Notes: generated by a model from the sequence alone, not told the origin. DNA of 36,092 bases from Saccharofermentans sp. (GCA_016292215.1 JAEFBB010000022.1:1-36092); one strand, 5' to 3'. Shown: positions 23,385-33,127, counted from the stretch's first letter. Program-made: numbers and translations.

Positions 23385-23894
23385 GTGGACAACGACGTTA
23401 TTCTTAAGGAAAAAGACGATTTCTTAGACGACAGGGAAAAAGTCTGGCTCGGTATTCTGGGAGCATTTTTGCTCTCGCTTATCGGCGGCGCCATTTGGTG
23501 TGGCCTTTTATGGCTCGATCTTTTCCGTCCTGTATGCGGTATCGCGATCATTACCTTTGCCATTATCGGCTACAGGGCTTTTACTAAGAAGAACAGTACA
23601 AAAGGACTGGTAATCTCGATCGTCGTTTCCTTGGTTACGGTCGTTATGGCTAATTATCTGGTGCTTGTTATGCAAGTATATGAAGCATACAAGATATGGT
23701 ATGAGTCGGGTGAGTATTTCACCAAAGTTACTTTCCTCGCAGCGATCAAAGGTTCATATTATTATCTGAGTGATGACTATGTGCGCGGTCTTGTCTTAAG
23801 GGATCTTGGTCTTGGAGTCGTTTTCGTTTTGCTCGGAGCCGTTCCTTTTATCGTTGAGGCTGTTAAACGCAGCAGAAACCAGGCATATAATTGA
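23385..23894 (+). CDS. small four-helix membrane protein, function unknown
   Basis: A 169-residue protein starting at GTG 23385, with AAGGA nine bases upstream. A charged N-terminus (EKDDFLDDREKVWLG) precedes helices at about 22-43, 48-66, 74-96 and 142-160; the loop between the last two (YESGEYFTK...YYYLSDDYVRG) is aromatic. No family motif is recognisable. It follows the HD gene by 57 bases and precedes the Fur-family gene by 17 bases, so cotranscription is likely. Confidence 0.8.
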   Translation: MDNDVILKEKDDFLDDREKVWLGILGAFLLSLIGGAIWCGLLWLDLFRPVCGIAIITFAIIGYRAFTKKNSTKGLVISIVVSLVTVVMANYLVLVMQVYEAYKIWYESGEYFTKVTFLAAIKGSYYYLSDDYVRGLVLRDLGLGVVFVLLGAVPFIVEAVKRSRNQAYN

Positions 23895-23911
23895 TGGAGG
23901 CCTAAAGACAG

Positions 23912-24340
23912 ATGCCCAGAACGCAGAAAGGCGCTTACAATACAAAACAGTCATGTGAGATCTTGAATTTCCTCAAGGATAACAAGGGCTCACATTTTAC
24001 CAGCCAGGAGATATCCGATCATTTCAGGGCTCAGGGCATCAATATCGGACAGGCCACGATCTACAGACGTTTGGACAGGCTTACCACCGAAGGCCTCGTA
24101 AACAAGTATATTATCGATGAGAAATCACCCGCCTGTTATGAATACATTGGCACGGACCATTGCAGCAGCGGCAAATGTTATCACATGAAGTGCGAGACAT
24201 GCGGCAAGCTTATTCATTTAAGCTGCGATGAGATAAATGAGTTTTTCGAGCATGTAGAGAAAGAGCACGGATTCATGCTCGATCCTAAACGCACCGTATT
24301 TTACGGGATCTGCGACGACTGCAGTAAAAAAGATTCCTGA
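23912..24340 (+). CDS. Fur-family metalloregulator, possibly Zur-like
   Basis: A 142-residue repressor. The N-terminal winged helix includes HFTSQEISDHF and the recognition helix region INIGQATIYRRLDRL (about 28-66). The dimerisation domain has two structural zinc pairs, Cys94-Cys97 (CETC) and Cys134-Cys137 (CDDC), plus His/Cys-rich DHCSSGKCYHMKC at 82-94 for a regulatory metal. The variant metal-site layout and basic spacing recall Zur more than PerR, but iron, zinc and peroxide sensing cannot be told apart by eye. GGAGG precedes ATG 23912 by eleven bases. The stop is two bases from the convergent carboxypeptidase stop. Confidence 0.9.
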   Translation: MPRTQKGAYNTKQSCEILNFLKDNKGSHFTSQEISDHFRAQGINIGQATIYRRLDRLTTEGLVNKYIIDEKSPACYEYIGTDHCSSGKCYHMKCETCGKLIHLSCDEINEFFEHVEKEHGFMLDPKRTVFYGICDDCSKKDS

Positions 24341-24342
24341 TA

Positions 24343-25773
24343 TCAGAGCATATTTGCGCGCTTCGTGACTTCGTCCCTGCGGCGCTTGATTATGCGTGCA
24401 CGGAAGATGAGGAGCACGATAACGAGCAGGAGAATTAAGCCCGACAGAACGGCGAATGTGATCAGGATGCTTCTGACACTTGTAAGATTCGTCTTTTTCT
24501 CCGGATTGATCTCTACGACACCTGACTTTTTATCGATCTTTACGACCAGTGTGCCTATCAGGTAAGTTTTGTCCGAATATGCTTTGCACAGCGGTATCTC
24601 GAGCACCTGCTGCTCTGCCGAGGTGTCGATAAGAGCATTGGACAAGTCGATGCGGTTCGTGCTTCCGAGCTGCGCTCTGGAGGAAGTTGTCGTGATGTAG
24701 TGGTCAAGAACGACTCTCTGCTCGGAGATGTAAAGGTTAGTGTCAGAAAGAAGGTCTTCCATCTGTCCGTGTGCTTCATCGATCAGGGGAGTGAACTCGC
24801 TCTCGGTGATCTCGACTGTCGCGAAATTTGCATATCCGTAATCGAAAAGCGAGATAAGGTCAGAATATCTGATATCTGCGCTTGTAGCGTTGAAGACGCA
24901 GCCGATGAGCAATCTGTTGTTCTTCTTTGCAGCTGCGCAGAGAGTGTATCCGGCAGTGTTGGTAAAGCCGGTCTTTCCGCCGATGTAGTATTCATAACTG
25001 AATTTTGTGGTATTTATGAATCTGTTGGCGTTGGTAATGTCTCTTACGCTGCTGTATTTGTTTGTAGCGTTGATGGTGTAGTTGAGAGTTTTAGCGATCT
25101 CGGAATAATTGGTGTTGGTTACGGCCTCATTAAGGATCAGGGCCATGTCGTAAGGAGTGGTGACGTTATCAGGCGTCGAAAGACCATAAGCAGAAGAGAA
25201 GTGAGTATTGAGGCACCCGATCTCGGAGGCTTTGGCGTTCATTAATTCGCAAAAAGCTTCTTCCGTACCTGATATGTACATGCCGAGAGCAAGGCTTGCA
25301 TCGTTTGCCGATGTGAGGACTGCGGCATAAACAAGGTCTTTTACGCTTATCTCTTCGCCTTCCTGAAGTCCGAGCTTAACGTAGTCATCAGTTATCGCTT
25401 TAATGGCTTCGGCCATGTCGTGATTGATGGTTACCATATCTGTCATCTCAAGGCGCTCCAAAGCCAGAAGGATCGTCATGACCTTGGTCATGGAAGCCGG
25501 TTCTTTCTGGACATCGTAATCCTTGCCTAAGAGGATCGAGCCGCTGTTGGCATCGAAAAGAACATAAGATGAAGCGGAAACAGGTGGAATGTCAGCCATT
25601 ACCTCATTAAGGAGGTCTGTCTTGCGTTCGGAGGCCGTAACGATACCGTCGTTAGGGTCGTCTTGATATGTCTCATCAGCCTGCACACGGGCTCCCGCGA
25701 AAGCATAAAGCGAGGTGAGCGCCATTAGCAGTACCAGTAAAAATGTCGATATCTTAAGCTTTTTAGCTGTCAT
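24343..25773 (-). CDS. dacA: D-alanyl-D-alanine carboxypeptidase (DacA/PBP5 type)
   Basis: A penicillin-binding protein that trims the terminal D-Ala from peptidoglycan pentapeptides outside the membrane. The 476-residue precursor has a signal peptide (about 1-32, ending near AGARVQA). The active site is Ser94-x-x-Lys97 (PASMTK), with Ser155-Ala-Asn157 (TSANDAS) and Lys267-Thr-Gly269 (GGKTGFTN). A stretch of about 150 residues follows the catalytic domain. A C-terminal membrane helix (SILITFAVLSGLILLLVIVL) and basic tail replace the amphipathic anchor of E. coli PBP5. GGGGAG lies a few bases upstream of the ATG. The gene is monocistronic and convergent with the Fur-family gene. Confidence 0.93.
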   Translation of the reverse strand: MTAKKLKISTFLLVLLMALTSLYAFAGARVQADETYQDDPNDGIVTASERKTDLLNEVMADIPPVSASSYVLFDANSGSILLGKDYDVQKEPASMTKVMTILLALERLEMTDMVTINHDMAEAIKAITDDYVKLGLQEGEEISVKDLVYAAVLTSANDASLALGMYISGTEEAFCELMNAKASEIGCLNTHFSSAYGLSTPDNVTTPYDMALILNEAVTNTNYSEIAKTLNYTINATNKYSSVRDITNANRFINTTKFSYEYYIGGKTGFTNTAGYTLCAAAKKNNRLLIGCVFNATSADIRYSDLISLFDYGYANFATVEITESEFTPLIDEAHGQMEDLLSDTNLYISEQRVVLDHYITTTSSRAQLGSTNRIDLSNALIDTSAEQQVLEIPLCKAYSDKTYLIGTLVVKIDKKSGVVEINPEKKTNLTSVRSILITFAVLSGLILLLVIVLLIFRARIIKRRRDEVTKRANML

Positions 25774-25803
25774 AATATCTCCCCGAATGTTTTTAACCTG
25801 TAT

Positions 25804-25831
25804 ATTTTATAGTTTTTCGCCTAAAAAACAA
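25804..25831 (-). promoter_or_regulatory. promoter of the carboxypeptidase gene
   Basis: On the minus strand, TTGTTT (25831-25826) and TAAAAT (25809-25804) are spaced by 16 bases. Confidence 0.5.
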
Positions 25832-25880
25832 ATATTAACGGGTCTGCCAATTTTTATTAAAAATAAGAGGCGATTTACTG

Positions 25881-25886
25881 TATAAT
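25881..25886 (+). promoter_or_regulatory. -10 element of the miaB-mutS-mutL-miaA operon
   Basis: TATAAT lies 28 bases before the miaB ATG. The A/T-rich region upstream gives no clear -35. The region between the two divergent genes (25774-25913) holds both promoters. Confidence 0.45.
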
Positions 25887-25913
25887 TAGCGGGTATATGA
25901 AATGAGGCTGTAA

Positions 25914-27377
25914 ATGGCGATTATTAAGACTACAGATTTAGATAAACTTGATTTTGATTCTGCGATAAATGAGCTTAAGGAGTATTTCTCCTCTTTAGGC
26001 GCCAGAAAAGGCAGAGATCTTACATATAACGTCCTGACATACGGCTGCCAGCTTAACGAATCAGACTCGGAGAAGCTCTCCGGAATGCTGGCTTCGATGG
26101 GACTTACACCGTCATCAGGCGGGGAACTCGATGATGCCGACGTTATCGTATTTAATACGTGCTCGATCAGAGAAAATGCAGACAGGCACTTATTCGGCAA
26201 TCTTGGTGTATTTAAGACATTGAAGAAGAATGACCGCGACGTGGTCATCGCTGTCGGCGGCTGCATGATGAAGGTCCCCGAGAACGTCGAGAGGATAAAG
26301 AAGTCCTATCCTTACGTTGATCTTGTTTTCGATCCGCAGCAGCTGCACAGGTTCCCTATCCTTATGAGGGATGCCATCCGTAAGAATAAGCAGCTCGTAA
26401 ACATCTCAGCTGACGACTATATCGCTGAAGATGACTTTTTCCCGATCGACAGGAAGAGAAAGTTCAGGGCGCTCGTGCCTATCATGTACGGCTGCAACAA
26501 CTTCTGTTCTTACTGCATCGTGCCTTATGCAAGAGGCAGGGAGAGGTCCAGAGACTTTAATGAGATCGTTAAGGAATTGTCCGAGCTCGCTTCGCAGGGC
26601 TACAAGGAAGTAATGCTCCTGGGCCAGAACGTCAATTCATACAAGGGCGAAGACGGTAAGACTTTTGCCGATATCTTAAGGGCCGCTTCTGATTTTTCCG
26701 AGTTCTCCAGGGTGAGATTCATGTCTTCGCATCCTAAGGACCTCTCAGATGAAGTTATCGACATCATGGCGACACGCCCCAATGTCGAAAAGCACCTGCA
26801 TCTTGCCATGCAGTCAGGCTCAAATACCGTTCTCAAGGCTATGAACAGGCCTTATACGATCGAGAGATTCCAGGAGATCGTGGATACTTTCAGATCCAAG
26901 GTAGAAGGAGGATCTCTTACGACTGACATTATCGTAGGTTTCCCGGGTGAGACTGAAGAAGATTTCCAGGAGACACTTGATGCTGTCGAGAAGGCTAAGT
27001 TTGATGCGGCATTTACTTTCCAATATTCCGCAAGACCCGGCACGAAGGCCGCAAGCTTCCCTGACCAGATACCTCAGGACGTAGTAACCGGCCGCTTTGG
27101 AAGGCTTACCGAGTATACAAACCGTTATGCGGAAGAATCTAATGCGAAGCTTATCGGCAAGACCATGGAAGTCCTGATCGAAGGTATCAGCAAAGCAGGC
27201 GATATGACTTTCTCCGGAAGGACAATCACTAACCATCTGGTCAACTTTACTATCCCTGAAGATCTCGGAATCGATGTCGGCCCTGATTATCTTGAGGGGA
27301 GACTTTGTGAGGTAAGGATAGACCGCGCAAGACCTTATTCTGTTGACGGCGAGCTTGTCAGCTTGAAGGGAGAATGA
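25914..27377 (+). CDS. miaB: tRNA-2-methylthio-N6-dimethylallyladenosine synthase
   Basis: A radical-SAM methylthiotransferase that adds the 2-methylthio group to i6A37 in tRNAs reading UNN codons. The 487-residue protein has the three parts of the family. The UPF0004 domain (about 36-150) has cluster cysteines in TYGCQLNESDSE, FNTCSIREN and VGGCMM. The radical-SAM domain has GCNNFCSYCIVPYARGRERS (CxxxCxxC). A TRAM domain lies at the end (MEVLIEG...RIDRARPYSV). It has an N-terminal extension of about 35 residues. GAGG is six bases before ATG 25914. It opens the operon and overlaps mutS by four bases (ATGA). Its partner enzyme MiaA is encoded three genes downstream. Confidence 0.96.
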   Translation: MAIIKTTDLDKLDFDSAINELKEYFSSLGARKGRDLTYNVLTYGCQLNESDSEKLSGMLASMGLTPSSGGELDDADVIVFNTCSIRENADRHLFGNLGVFKTLKKNDRDVVIAVGGCMMKVPENVERIKKSYPYVDLVFDPQQLHRFPILMRDAIRKNKQLVNISADDYIAEDDFFPIDRKRKFRALVPIMYGCNNFCSYCIVPYARGRERSRDFNEIVKELSELASQGYKEVMLLGQNVNSYKGEDGKTFADILRAASDFSEFSRVRFMSSHPKDLSDEVIDIMATRPNVEKHLHLAMQSGSNTVLKAMNRPYTIERFQEIVDTFRSKVEGGSLTTDIIVGFPGETEEDFQETLDAVEKAKFDAAFTFQYSARPGTKAASFPDQIPQDVVTGRFGRLTEYTNRYAEESNAKLIGKTMEVLIEGISKAGDMTFSGRTITNHLVNFTIPEDLGIDVGPDYLEGRLCEVRIDRARPYSVDGELVSLKGE

Positions 27378-30112
27378 TCGTGACTGATAACAACGGTTTT
27401 GATGAGAATAACGTTAAAGCTGCCGGCCAGTTCCCGATGAGCCTTTCAGACTTAAAGCCTGAAGAGCTTTCTCCCATGATGCAGCACTATGCTGAGATGA
27501 AGGAAAAGTGCCGGGATTCGTTCCTTCTTTACAGGCTCGGCGATTTCTATGAGATGTTTTTCGATGACGCGGTAAAAGCCGCGAAGATACTTGAACTCGC
27601 GCTTACCAGAAGAGACTGCGGATCGGGCTACAGAGCGCCGATGTGCGGCATTCCTTTCCATGCATATTCGACCTATGCCAACAGGCTCGTTCAGGCAGGA
27701 TACAAGGTTGCCATCTGCGAGCAATTGGAAGACCCTTCAGTCGCTACAGGCCTTGTTAAGCGAGGCATTATCAAGATCCTTACGCCCGGTACCATCACCG
27801 AATCAGGCGGACTTGAAGACCGCAAGAATAACTTCCTCATGAGCATTTACTGCGTCGGAAGCCAGTTCGGCGTTGCCTGCGCGGATATATCCACGGGTGA
27901 TTTTGAGGCTACACAGCTTACACTTACTGATAACGGCGAACATCTCATAAATCTCATCGGAAAATATTCTCCGTCAGAGATCATTTATAATTCCAATTTC
28001 GAGGGCACGCCTGAGATACAGGCGATAAGGAGCGGCACTGATATCGCTCTTACCAGAAGAAACGACAGAGACTTTTCTGAGAGTCTTTTCAGGAACAGCG
28101 GAGCTGCCGTACAGGATGCCAAGCTGTTCAATAATCCCGAGATGATGTACTGTGCCTGCGCGGCGCTTATCCTTTACGCCGAGGAGACTCAGACCGATAA
28201 AGTCACATATCTTGATGTCGTAAGATGCTACAAGATCTCTGATACGATGGAGCTTGATATCGCGACACGTACGGGCTTGGAGCTTACATCTACCATCAGG
28301 ACGAAGCAGAAGAAGGGTTCGCTTCTTTGGGCTATCGACAGGACAAAGACATCCATGGGCGCAAGACTTTTGCGCAAATGGGTAGAAGAGCCCCTGATCT
28401 CGGTCAAGGCTATCAACAGAAGGCTCGATGCCGTCGAGGAAGCAAAAGAGAAATACATGGCACGCCAGCAGATAATGGAAGGCCTTTCCGGACTTTACGA
28501 TATCGAGCGTCTGGCAGGTAAAGTGTCTCTTGGCACATGCAATGCAAGAGATATGCTGGCCCTTCGTAATTCACTGCGCAAGATCCCGTTCGTAAGAGAA
28601 GGCCTTGAGGAGTTCTCCAAGGGCATGTTCAAAGAGATAAAGACATCGATGGATCCTCTTACAGAGATAGCAGAACTTTTGGAGAAATCCATCAACGAAG
28701 ATGCTCCCATAACTGTTAAAGACGGCGACATCATCAAGCGCGGATATAACGCGGAATGCGATGAGCTTTATGACCTTGCCAAGAATGCCAAGGAATATAT
28801 CCTTCAGCTTGAGAATAACGAGCGCGAGAGAACGGGCATCAAGACGCTTAAGATCGGTTATAACAAGGTCTTCGGATACTTCATCGATATCCCGAGAAGC
28901 CAATCGGATAAGGTCCCTGAAGAGTATGTAAGAAAGCAGACCCTCGTAAATAACGAGCGTTATATCACGCCGCAGATCAAGGAGCTTGAAGATAAGATCG
29001 TCAGTGCCTCTTCACGCCGCATTGCTCTGGAATATGAGCTCTTTACGGAGATCCGCGAGAAGGTATGTGCCGTATCAGATAAGCTTTTCGGTACTGCCAG
29101 GGCTGTCGCGCAGACGGACGTTATCACTTCTCTTGCCGAGCTTGCAGAAGTGGAGAATTACGTTAAGCCCTCCATTGATGATTCTGAGATCATTGAGATC
29201 AAGGGCGGCAGACATCCTGTCGTTGAGCAGATGATGAGATCATCGCACGAGACGTTCGTGCCCAACGACATCACCATGGATGAAGAGAAGAGGCTTATGG
29301 TGCTTACCGGTCCTAACATGGCAGGTAAATCAACATTCATGAGGCAGACTGCACTTATCGTGCTTATGGCGCAGATCGGTTCGTTTGTTCCTGCACGGAG
29401 CGCGAAAATAGGACTTGTCGATCACATCTTTACCAGGATCGGCGCATCTGATGATATCTCGACGGGCCAGTCAACATTCATGGTGGAGATGAGGGAAGTG
29501 TCCTACATCTTAAAGAACGCTACGCGTAAGAGCCTTCTGCTCCTTGACGAAGTAGGAAGAGGCACAAGCACTTATGACGGTCTGTCAATCGCTTGGGCAG
29601 TCATCGAGTACATTATCGATCCGAATATACTTTATTCGAGGACGATTTTCGCGACGCATTATCACGAGCTTAACCAGCTCGAGCGCCTCAACAGAGGCGT
29701 ATATAATAACCACGTTGAAGTTAAGGAAGAGGGCGACAGCGTTACCTTCCTGCATAAGATCTCAGACGGCGGCACTTCTGACAGTTACGGTATCGAAGTA
29801 GCAAGACTGGCAGGTCTCCCTTCAGATGTTCTGAAGCGCTCCAGAGCTATTCTTTCTGAGCTTGAGAGGATCGGAAAGTTCAAGGTCAAGGGTAACCGCG
29901 AGACCATGGGTAATGATGAAGAGCTTTCCAAGGACGTTATGCCGGGACAGGAATCTTTCTTTAACCCTGACAACGTCGTTTACAGGAAGGAAGATAAGAT
30001 CCGCCAGACTTTAAGAGATCTCGATCCTACGAGATTAACGCCGATCGAAGCTATGAATATCCTTTATGAATTGAAGCAGAAGTGCTCGGAGGAAGACATT
30101 GGGCAGGATTAA
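27374..30112 (+). CDS. mutS: DNA mismatch repair protein MutS
   Basis: MutS recognises mismatches and small loops and, with ATP, recruits MutL. The 912-residue protein has the mismatch-reading motif GDFYEMFFDD near residue 56. The connector, lever and clamp regions follow, then the ATPase with GPNMAGKST near residue 646, LLLDEVGRGTSTYDG, and the FATHYHEL switch. The C-terminus (LTPIEAMNILYELKQKC) is the usual dimerisation tail. The start ATG overlaps the miaB stop in ATGA, with GGGAG just upstream. The N-terminus is about 20 residues longer than the shortest family members. It overlaps mutL by 14 bases. Confidence 0.97.
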   Translation: MIVTDNNGFDENNVKAAGQFPMSLSDLKPEELSPMMQHYAEMKEKCRDSFLLYRLGDFYEMFFDDAVKAAKILELALTRRDCGSGYRAPMCGIPFHAYSTYANRLVQAGYKVAICEQLEDPSVATGLVKRGIIKILTPGTITESGGLEDRKNNFLMSIYCVGSQFGVACADISTGDFEATQLTLTDNGEHLINLIGKYSPSEIIYNSNFEGTPEIQAIRSGTDIALTRRNDRDFSESLFRNSGAAVQDAKLFNNPEMMYCACAALILYAEETQTDKVTYLDVVRCYKISDTMELDIATRTGLELTSTIRTKQKKGSLLWAIDRTKTSMGARLLRKWVEEPLISVKAINRRLDAVEEAKEKYMARQQIMEGLSGLYDIERLAGKVSLGTCNARDMLALRNSLRKIPFVREGLEEFSKGMFKEIKTSMDPLTEIAELLEKSINEDAPITVKDGDIIKRGYNAECDELYDLAKNAKEYILQLENNERERTGIKTLKIGYNKVFGYFIDIPRSQSDKVPEEYVRKQTLVNNERYITPQIKELEDKIVSASSRRIALEYELFTEIREKVCAVSDKLFGTARAVAQTDVITSLAELAEVENYVKPSIDDSEIIEIKGGRHPVVEQMMRSSHETFVPNDITMDEEKRLMVLTGPNMAGKSTFMRQTALIVLMAQIGSFVPARSAKIGLVDHIFTRIGASDDISTGQSTFMVEMREVSYILKNATRKSLLLLDEVGRGTSTYDGLSIAWAVIEYIIDPNILYSRTIFATHYHELNQLERLNRGVYNNHVEVKEEGDSVTFLHKISDGGTSDSYGIEVARLAGLPSDVLKRSRAILSELERIGKFKVKGNRETMGNDEELSKDVMPGQESFFNPDNVVYRKEDKIRQTLRDLDPTRLTPIEAMNILYELKQKCSEEDIGQD

Positions 30113-32024
30113 TGTTTTAGATACCAAGACCGCCAATGCCATCAAGGCCGGCGAGGTTATCGAGCGTCCTGTCTCGGTAGTCAAGGAGCTTGTTGATAAT
30201 GCGATAGACAGCGGTGCGACAAGGGTTACCGTTGAATTCGCAGGCGGCGGAATATCGCTTATCCGCGTGTCTGACGACGGCTGCGGAATGGACAGGGAAG
30301 ATGCGGAAAAAGCGTTTCTTATACATGCCACATCCAAGCTTCACTCCATAGAAGATATCTATTCGCTCTCTACGATGGGCTTCAGAGGAGAGGCATTGGC
30401 ATCTATTGCAGCTTGCTCAGACGTAACCCTTACGACTTGCCTTAAAGGAGAGGGAGCGGGCACCAAAGTTGTTTATGAAGACGGTTCGCTTAAAGGAACA
30501 TACGACAGCCCCGCTTGCACCGGAACGACTGTTGAAGTAAGAAATCTGTTTAAGAATCTTCCTGCGAGATATAAGTTCCTTAAGAAAGATTCGACGGAAG
30601 GCATGTATATTACAGGCCTTATCGAGAAGCTTGCAGTTATCGCGCCCGAGATATCGATAAAACTGATCAAAGACGGTTCTGTGCTTTTTACAACACCGGG
30701 CAACGGATCTGCTCTTGATGCGGTCTATGCCGTTTATGGTAAAGAAACTGCCAAAGCACTTGTTCCCGTAAGCTTTAAGTACGAAGGCGGAAGGATAGAA
30801 GGCTTTACAGGTCTCACATCATTTGTAAGAGGCAACAGAGGACTTCAGGTCGTGTTTGTAAACGGCCGTCTGATCCACAGCAAGACGGTATCTGCCGCGA
30901 TCGACGAGGCTTACAAAAATGCCGTAATGAAAAACAAGTTCCCGATCTGTTTCCTGATGATATATTGTGAGCCCGGCACTGTTGACGTAAACGTTCATCC
31001 GCAGAAATCGGAAGTTAAATTCAGCAATGACGGAGACATTTTCAGGCTCGTTTATCACGGGATAAAGGACGCTCTTACAAAGAGCGGCGAAGCCGGGATG
31101 ACCTTCAACGGCATAGCCGAAAAGGTGGAAGAGGAAGCAAATACAGGCACACAGCTCCGATATGATTTCTCTACTGCGGCCGCTGCGCCTAAGTCTTCCG
31201 CAAGACCTTCATCTGCGCCTTCAGCATCACATAGATTGGAGCCCCAGGGAAATCCTGTGCAGGCCAATAAGCTCCTGCAGATATTGTCGGAGTTTAAGCC
31301 TGATATAGAGGCGCTTAAAGAGACTACCGGTGAGCCTTCCGGAAAGACTGATGAACCGGCAGTCCCGGAAGTTTTCGAGACCGCTGCTCCCGCTCCTGCC
31401 ATCATCGAAGACGTTCAGGAGAACAGGACTTTGACAGATATCGACAGACTTGCCGCTGCAAGCTTTGTCGGCATTATATTCTCGACATATATCATCCTTC
31501 AGAATGAGGATGTCTGCTTCATAGTAGACCAGCACGCGGCACACGAGCGTGTGCTCTACGAAGAATTTATGGTTAAGAAAAAGCCGGGCGTAAAGCCTGC
31601 GGTCGAGCAGGTCTTAGCTCCGCAGATCCTGACGCTTTCATGGGAAGATTACAGTTTTGTCGAAGATAACTTAAGCCGCTTTGAAGACAACGGTTTTGAG
31701 CTTGAACTTCTTGGCGACAGACAGATCGCCGTAAGGACTGTTCCGCTCGGAAAAGCCGGCAAACAGTCTGATATTTTCCAGGCGATACTTACAGATCTTA
31801 AGCGCGAAGTGCCTTCCAAATCTGAGATATGGTATCAGCTCATTCAGACAACTGCGTGCAAGGCAGCGATCAGGGCAGGAGATAAGATCACACAGCAGGA
31901 AGCCATGCAGCTTATTCAGTCGCTCTCAAAGCTAGAAGATCCTTATCACTGTGCGCACGGAAGACCTACGTTCTTTACTGTCTCCAAAAAAGATTACGAG
32001 AAGAACTTCAAGAGAATAGTCTGA
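30099..32024 (+). CDS. mutL: DNA mismatch repair protein MutL with endonuclease motif
   Basis: MutL couples MutS to strand incision. The 641-residue protein starts at TTG 30099, supported by GGAGGA six bases upstream and by the family start GRINVLDTKTANAIKAGEV. The GHKL ATPase domain shows ELVDNAIDSGA, DDGCGM and GFRGEALASI. A Pro/Ala/Ser-rich linker spans about 345-440. The C-terminal domain contains DQHAAHERVLYEE from residue 477, the DQHAxxExxxxE nicking motif, with ACKAAIRAGD and CAHGRP completing the metal site. This fits an organism without MutH. It overlaps mutS by 14 bases, and its TGA overlaps the miaA ATG by one base. Confidence 0.97.
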   Translation: MGRINVLDTKTANAIKAGEVIERPVSVVKELVDNAIDSGATRVTVEFAGGGISLIRVSDDGCGMDREDAEKAFLIHATSKLHSIEDIYSLSTMGFRGEALASIAACSDVTLTTCLKGEGAGTKVVYEDGSLKGTYDSPACTGTTVEVRNLFKNLPARYKFLKKDSTEGMYITGLIEKLAVIAPEISIKLIKDGSVLFTTPGNGSALDAVYAVYGKETAKALVPVSFKYEGGRIEGFTGLTSFVRGNRGLQVVFVNGRLIHSKTVSAAIDEAYKNAVMKNKFPICFLMIYCEPGTVDVNVHPQKSEVKFSNDGDIFRLVYHGIKDALTKSGEAGMTFNGIAEKVEEEANTGTQLRYDFSTAAAAPKSSARPSSAPSASHRLEPQGNPVQANKLLQILSEFKPDIEALKETTGEPSGKTDEPAVPEVFETAAPAPAIIEDVQENRTLTDIDRLAAASFVGIIFSTYIILQNEDVCFIVDQHAAHERVLYEEFMVKKKPGVKPAVEQVLAPQILTLSWEDYSFVEDNLSRFEDNGFELELLGDRQIAVRTVPLGKAGKQSDIFQAILTDLKREVPSKSEIWYQLIQTTACKAAIRAGDKITQQEAMQLIQSLSKLEDPYHCAHGRPTFFTVSKKDYEKNFKRIV

Positions 32025-32983
32025 TGAATACGTCTTTTCCGGTTTTCGAAAAGTATTCTTATATACCGATAATCGCAGGACCTACTGCGAGCGGCAAAAG
32101 CGCGCTTGCTCTGGAGATCTGTAAGACCGCAGACGGCGAACTGGTCTGTGCAGATTCGATGCAGATATATAAAGGGCTTGATATCGGAACGGCGAAAGAT
32201 ACGAAGGAAGAGATCGGTGATATCCCGCATTACATGACTGATATCGTCGAACCCGGTACGAACTTCTCGGTCTACGATTATCTGAGCGCGGCTCTCCCTG
32301 TGATCAGGGATATTTTGGAAAGAGGCAAACTGCCGGTCGTCTGCGGAGGCACCGGTCAATATATTTCATCACTTCTTTACGGCCTTGATTACGGTACCGG
32401 TGATGAAGACGCTGAGATAAAGGTAACAAGAGAGCTTACCGAAGAATATGAGAAGAATGGCATTGAGCCGTTGTATTCAAGGCTTAAGGAGATCGATCCC
32501 GAAGCTGCCGCAAATATCGAGCCCAATAACACCAGACGCGTAATAAGGGCTCTTGCTGTATATGATGCGCTTGGCATGACTTTTACAGAAAAGAACAGAA
32601 GGTCTAAAGCAAGCGGACCTGAGTATCCGTTTAAGGTGTTCATGATCGATTGGGACAGGGAAGTGCTATACGACAGGATCAACAGAAGAGTCGGCATCAT
32701 GATAGAGAACGGCCTTGTCGAAGAAACAAAAATGCTGCAAAGCCTGAATGTCGACAGAACTTCGACATGCTGGCAGGCAATAGGCTATAAAGAAATGCTT
32801 AAATATCTTGAAGGCGAAGAGTCTTTGGAAGAGGCTGCTGACAGGATAAGGATCGGCACAAGACACTATGCGAAGAGGCAGCTTACATGGCTTCGCAGCA
32901 TGGGAGAAGATGTTACGCCGGTCAAGCCGGATGAGCCATTTGTTAATGCGAAGAAGATTTTGGATTTAATTACTATTAAGTGA
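32024..32983 (+). CDS. miaA: tRNA dimethylallyltransferase
   Basis: MiaA transfers a dimethylallyl group to N6 of A37, the step before MiaB. The 319-residue protein has P-loop GPTASGKS at 19-26, catalytic ADSMQIYKGLDIGTAK, GGTGQYISSLLYG, and NNTRRVIRALAVYD followed by the tRNA-contacting helical insert. The C-terminal region has the usual QAIGYKEM and RHYAKRQLTWLR. The start is fixed by TGATG overlap with mutL. In many bacteria hfq follows miaA; here a terminator follows instead. Confidence 0.96.
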   Translation: MNTSFPVFEKYSYIPIIAGPTASGKSALALEICKTADGELVCADSMQIYKGLDIGTAKDTKEEIGDIPHYMTDIVEPGTNFSVYDYLSAALPVIRDILERGKLPVVCGGTGQYISSLLYGLDYGTGDEDAEIKVTRELTEEYEKNGIEPLYSRLKEIDPEAAANIEPNNTRRVIRALAVYDALGMTFTEKNRRSKASGPEYPFKVFMIDWDREVLYDRINRRVGIMIENGLVEETKMLQSLNVDRTSTCWQAIGYKEMLKYLEGEESLEEAADRIRIGTRHYAKRQLTWLRSMGEDVTPVKPDEPFVNAKKILDLITIK

Positions 32984-33086
32984 GCGATTATCTAATCTAA
33001 TTCTCGCCGAATTGTAAACATCTTGAATTTCAGGAAATAATTTCTTCATTCTTTTCTCTAAAGGTGAAAAAATATTAAATAAAGTA

Positions 33087-33127
33087 AAAGCCTCAAACCG
33101 CTTTTTGCCGGTGTGAGGCTGTTTTTT
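33087..33127 (+). terminator. terminator of the miaB-mutS-mutL-miaA operon
   Basis: AGCCTCA and ACCG pair with CGGT and TGAGGCT, with one unpaired base on each side, around CTTTTTGC, followed by GTTTTTT. It lies about 105 bases after the miaA stop. Confidence 0.9.
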
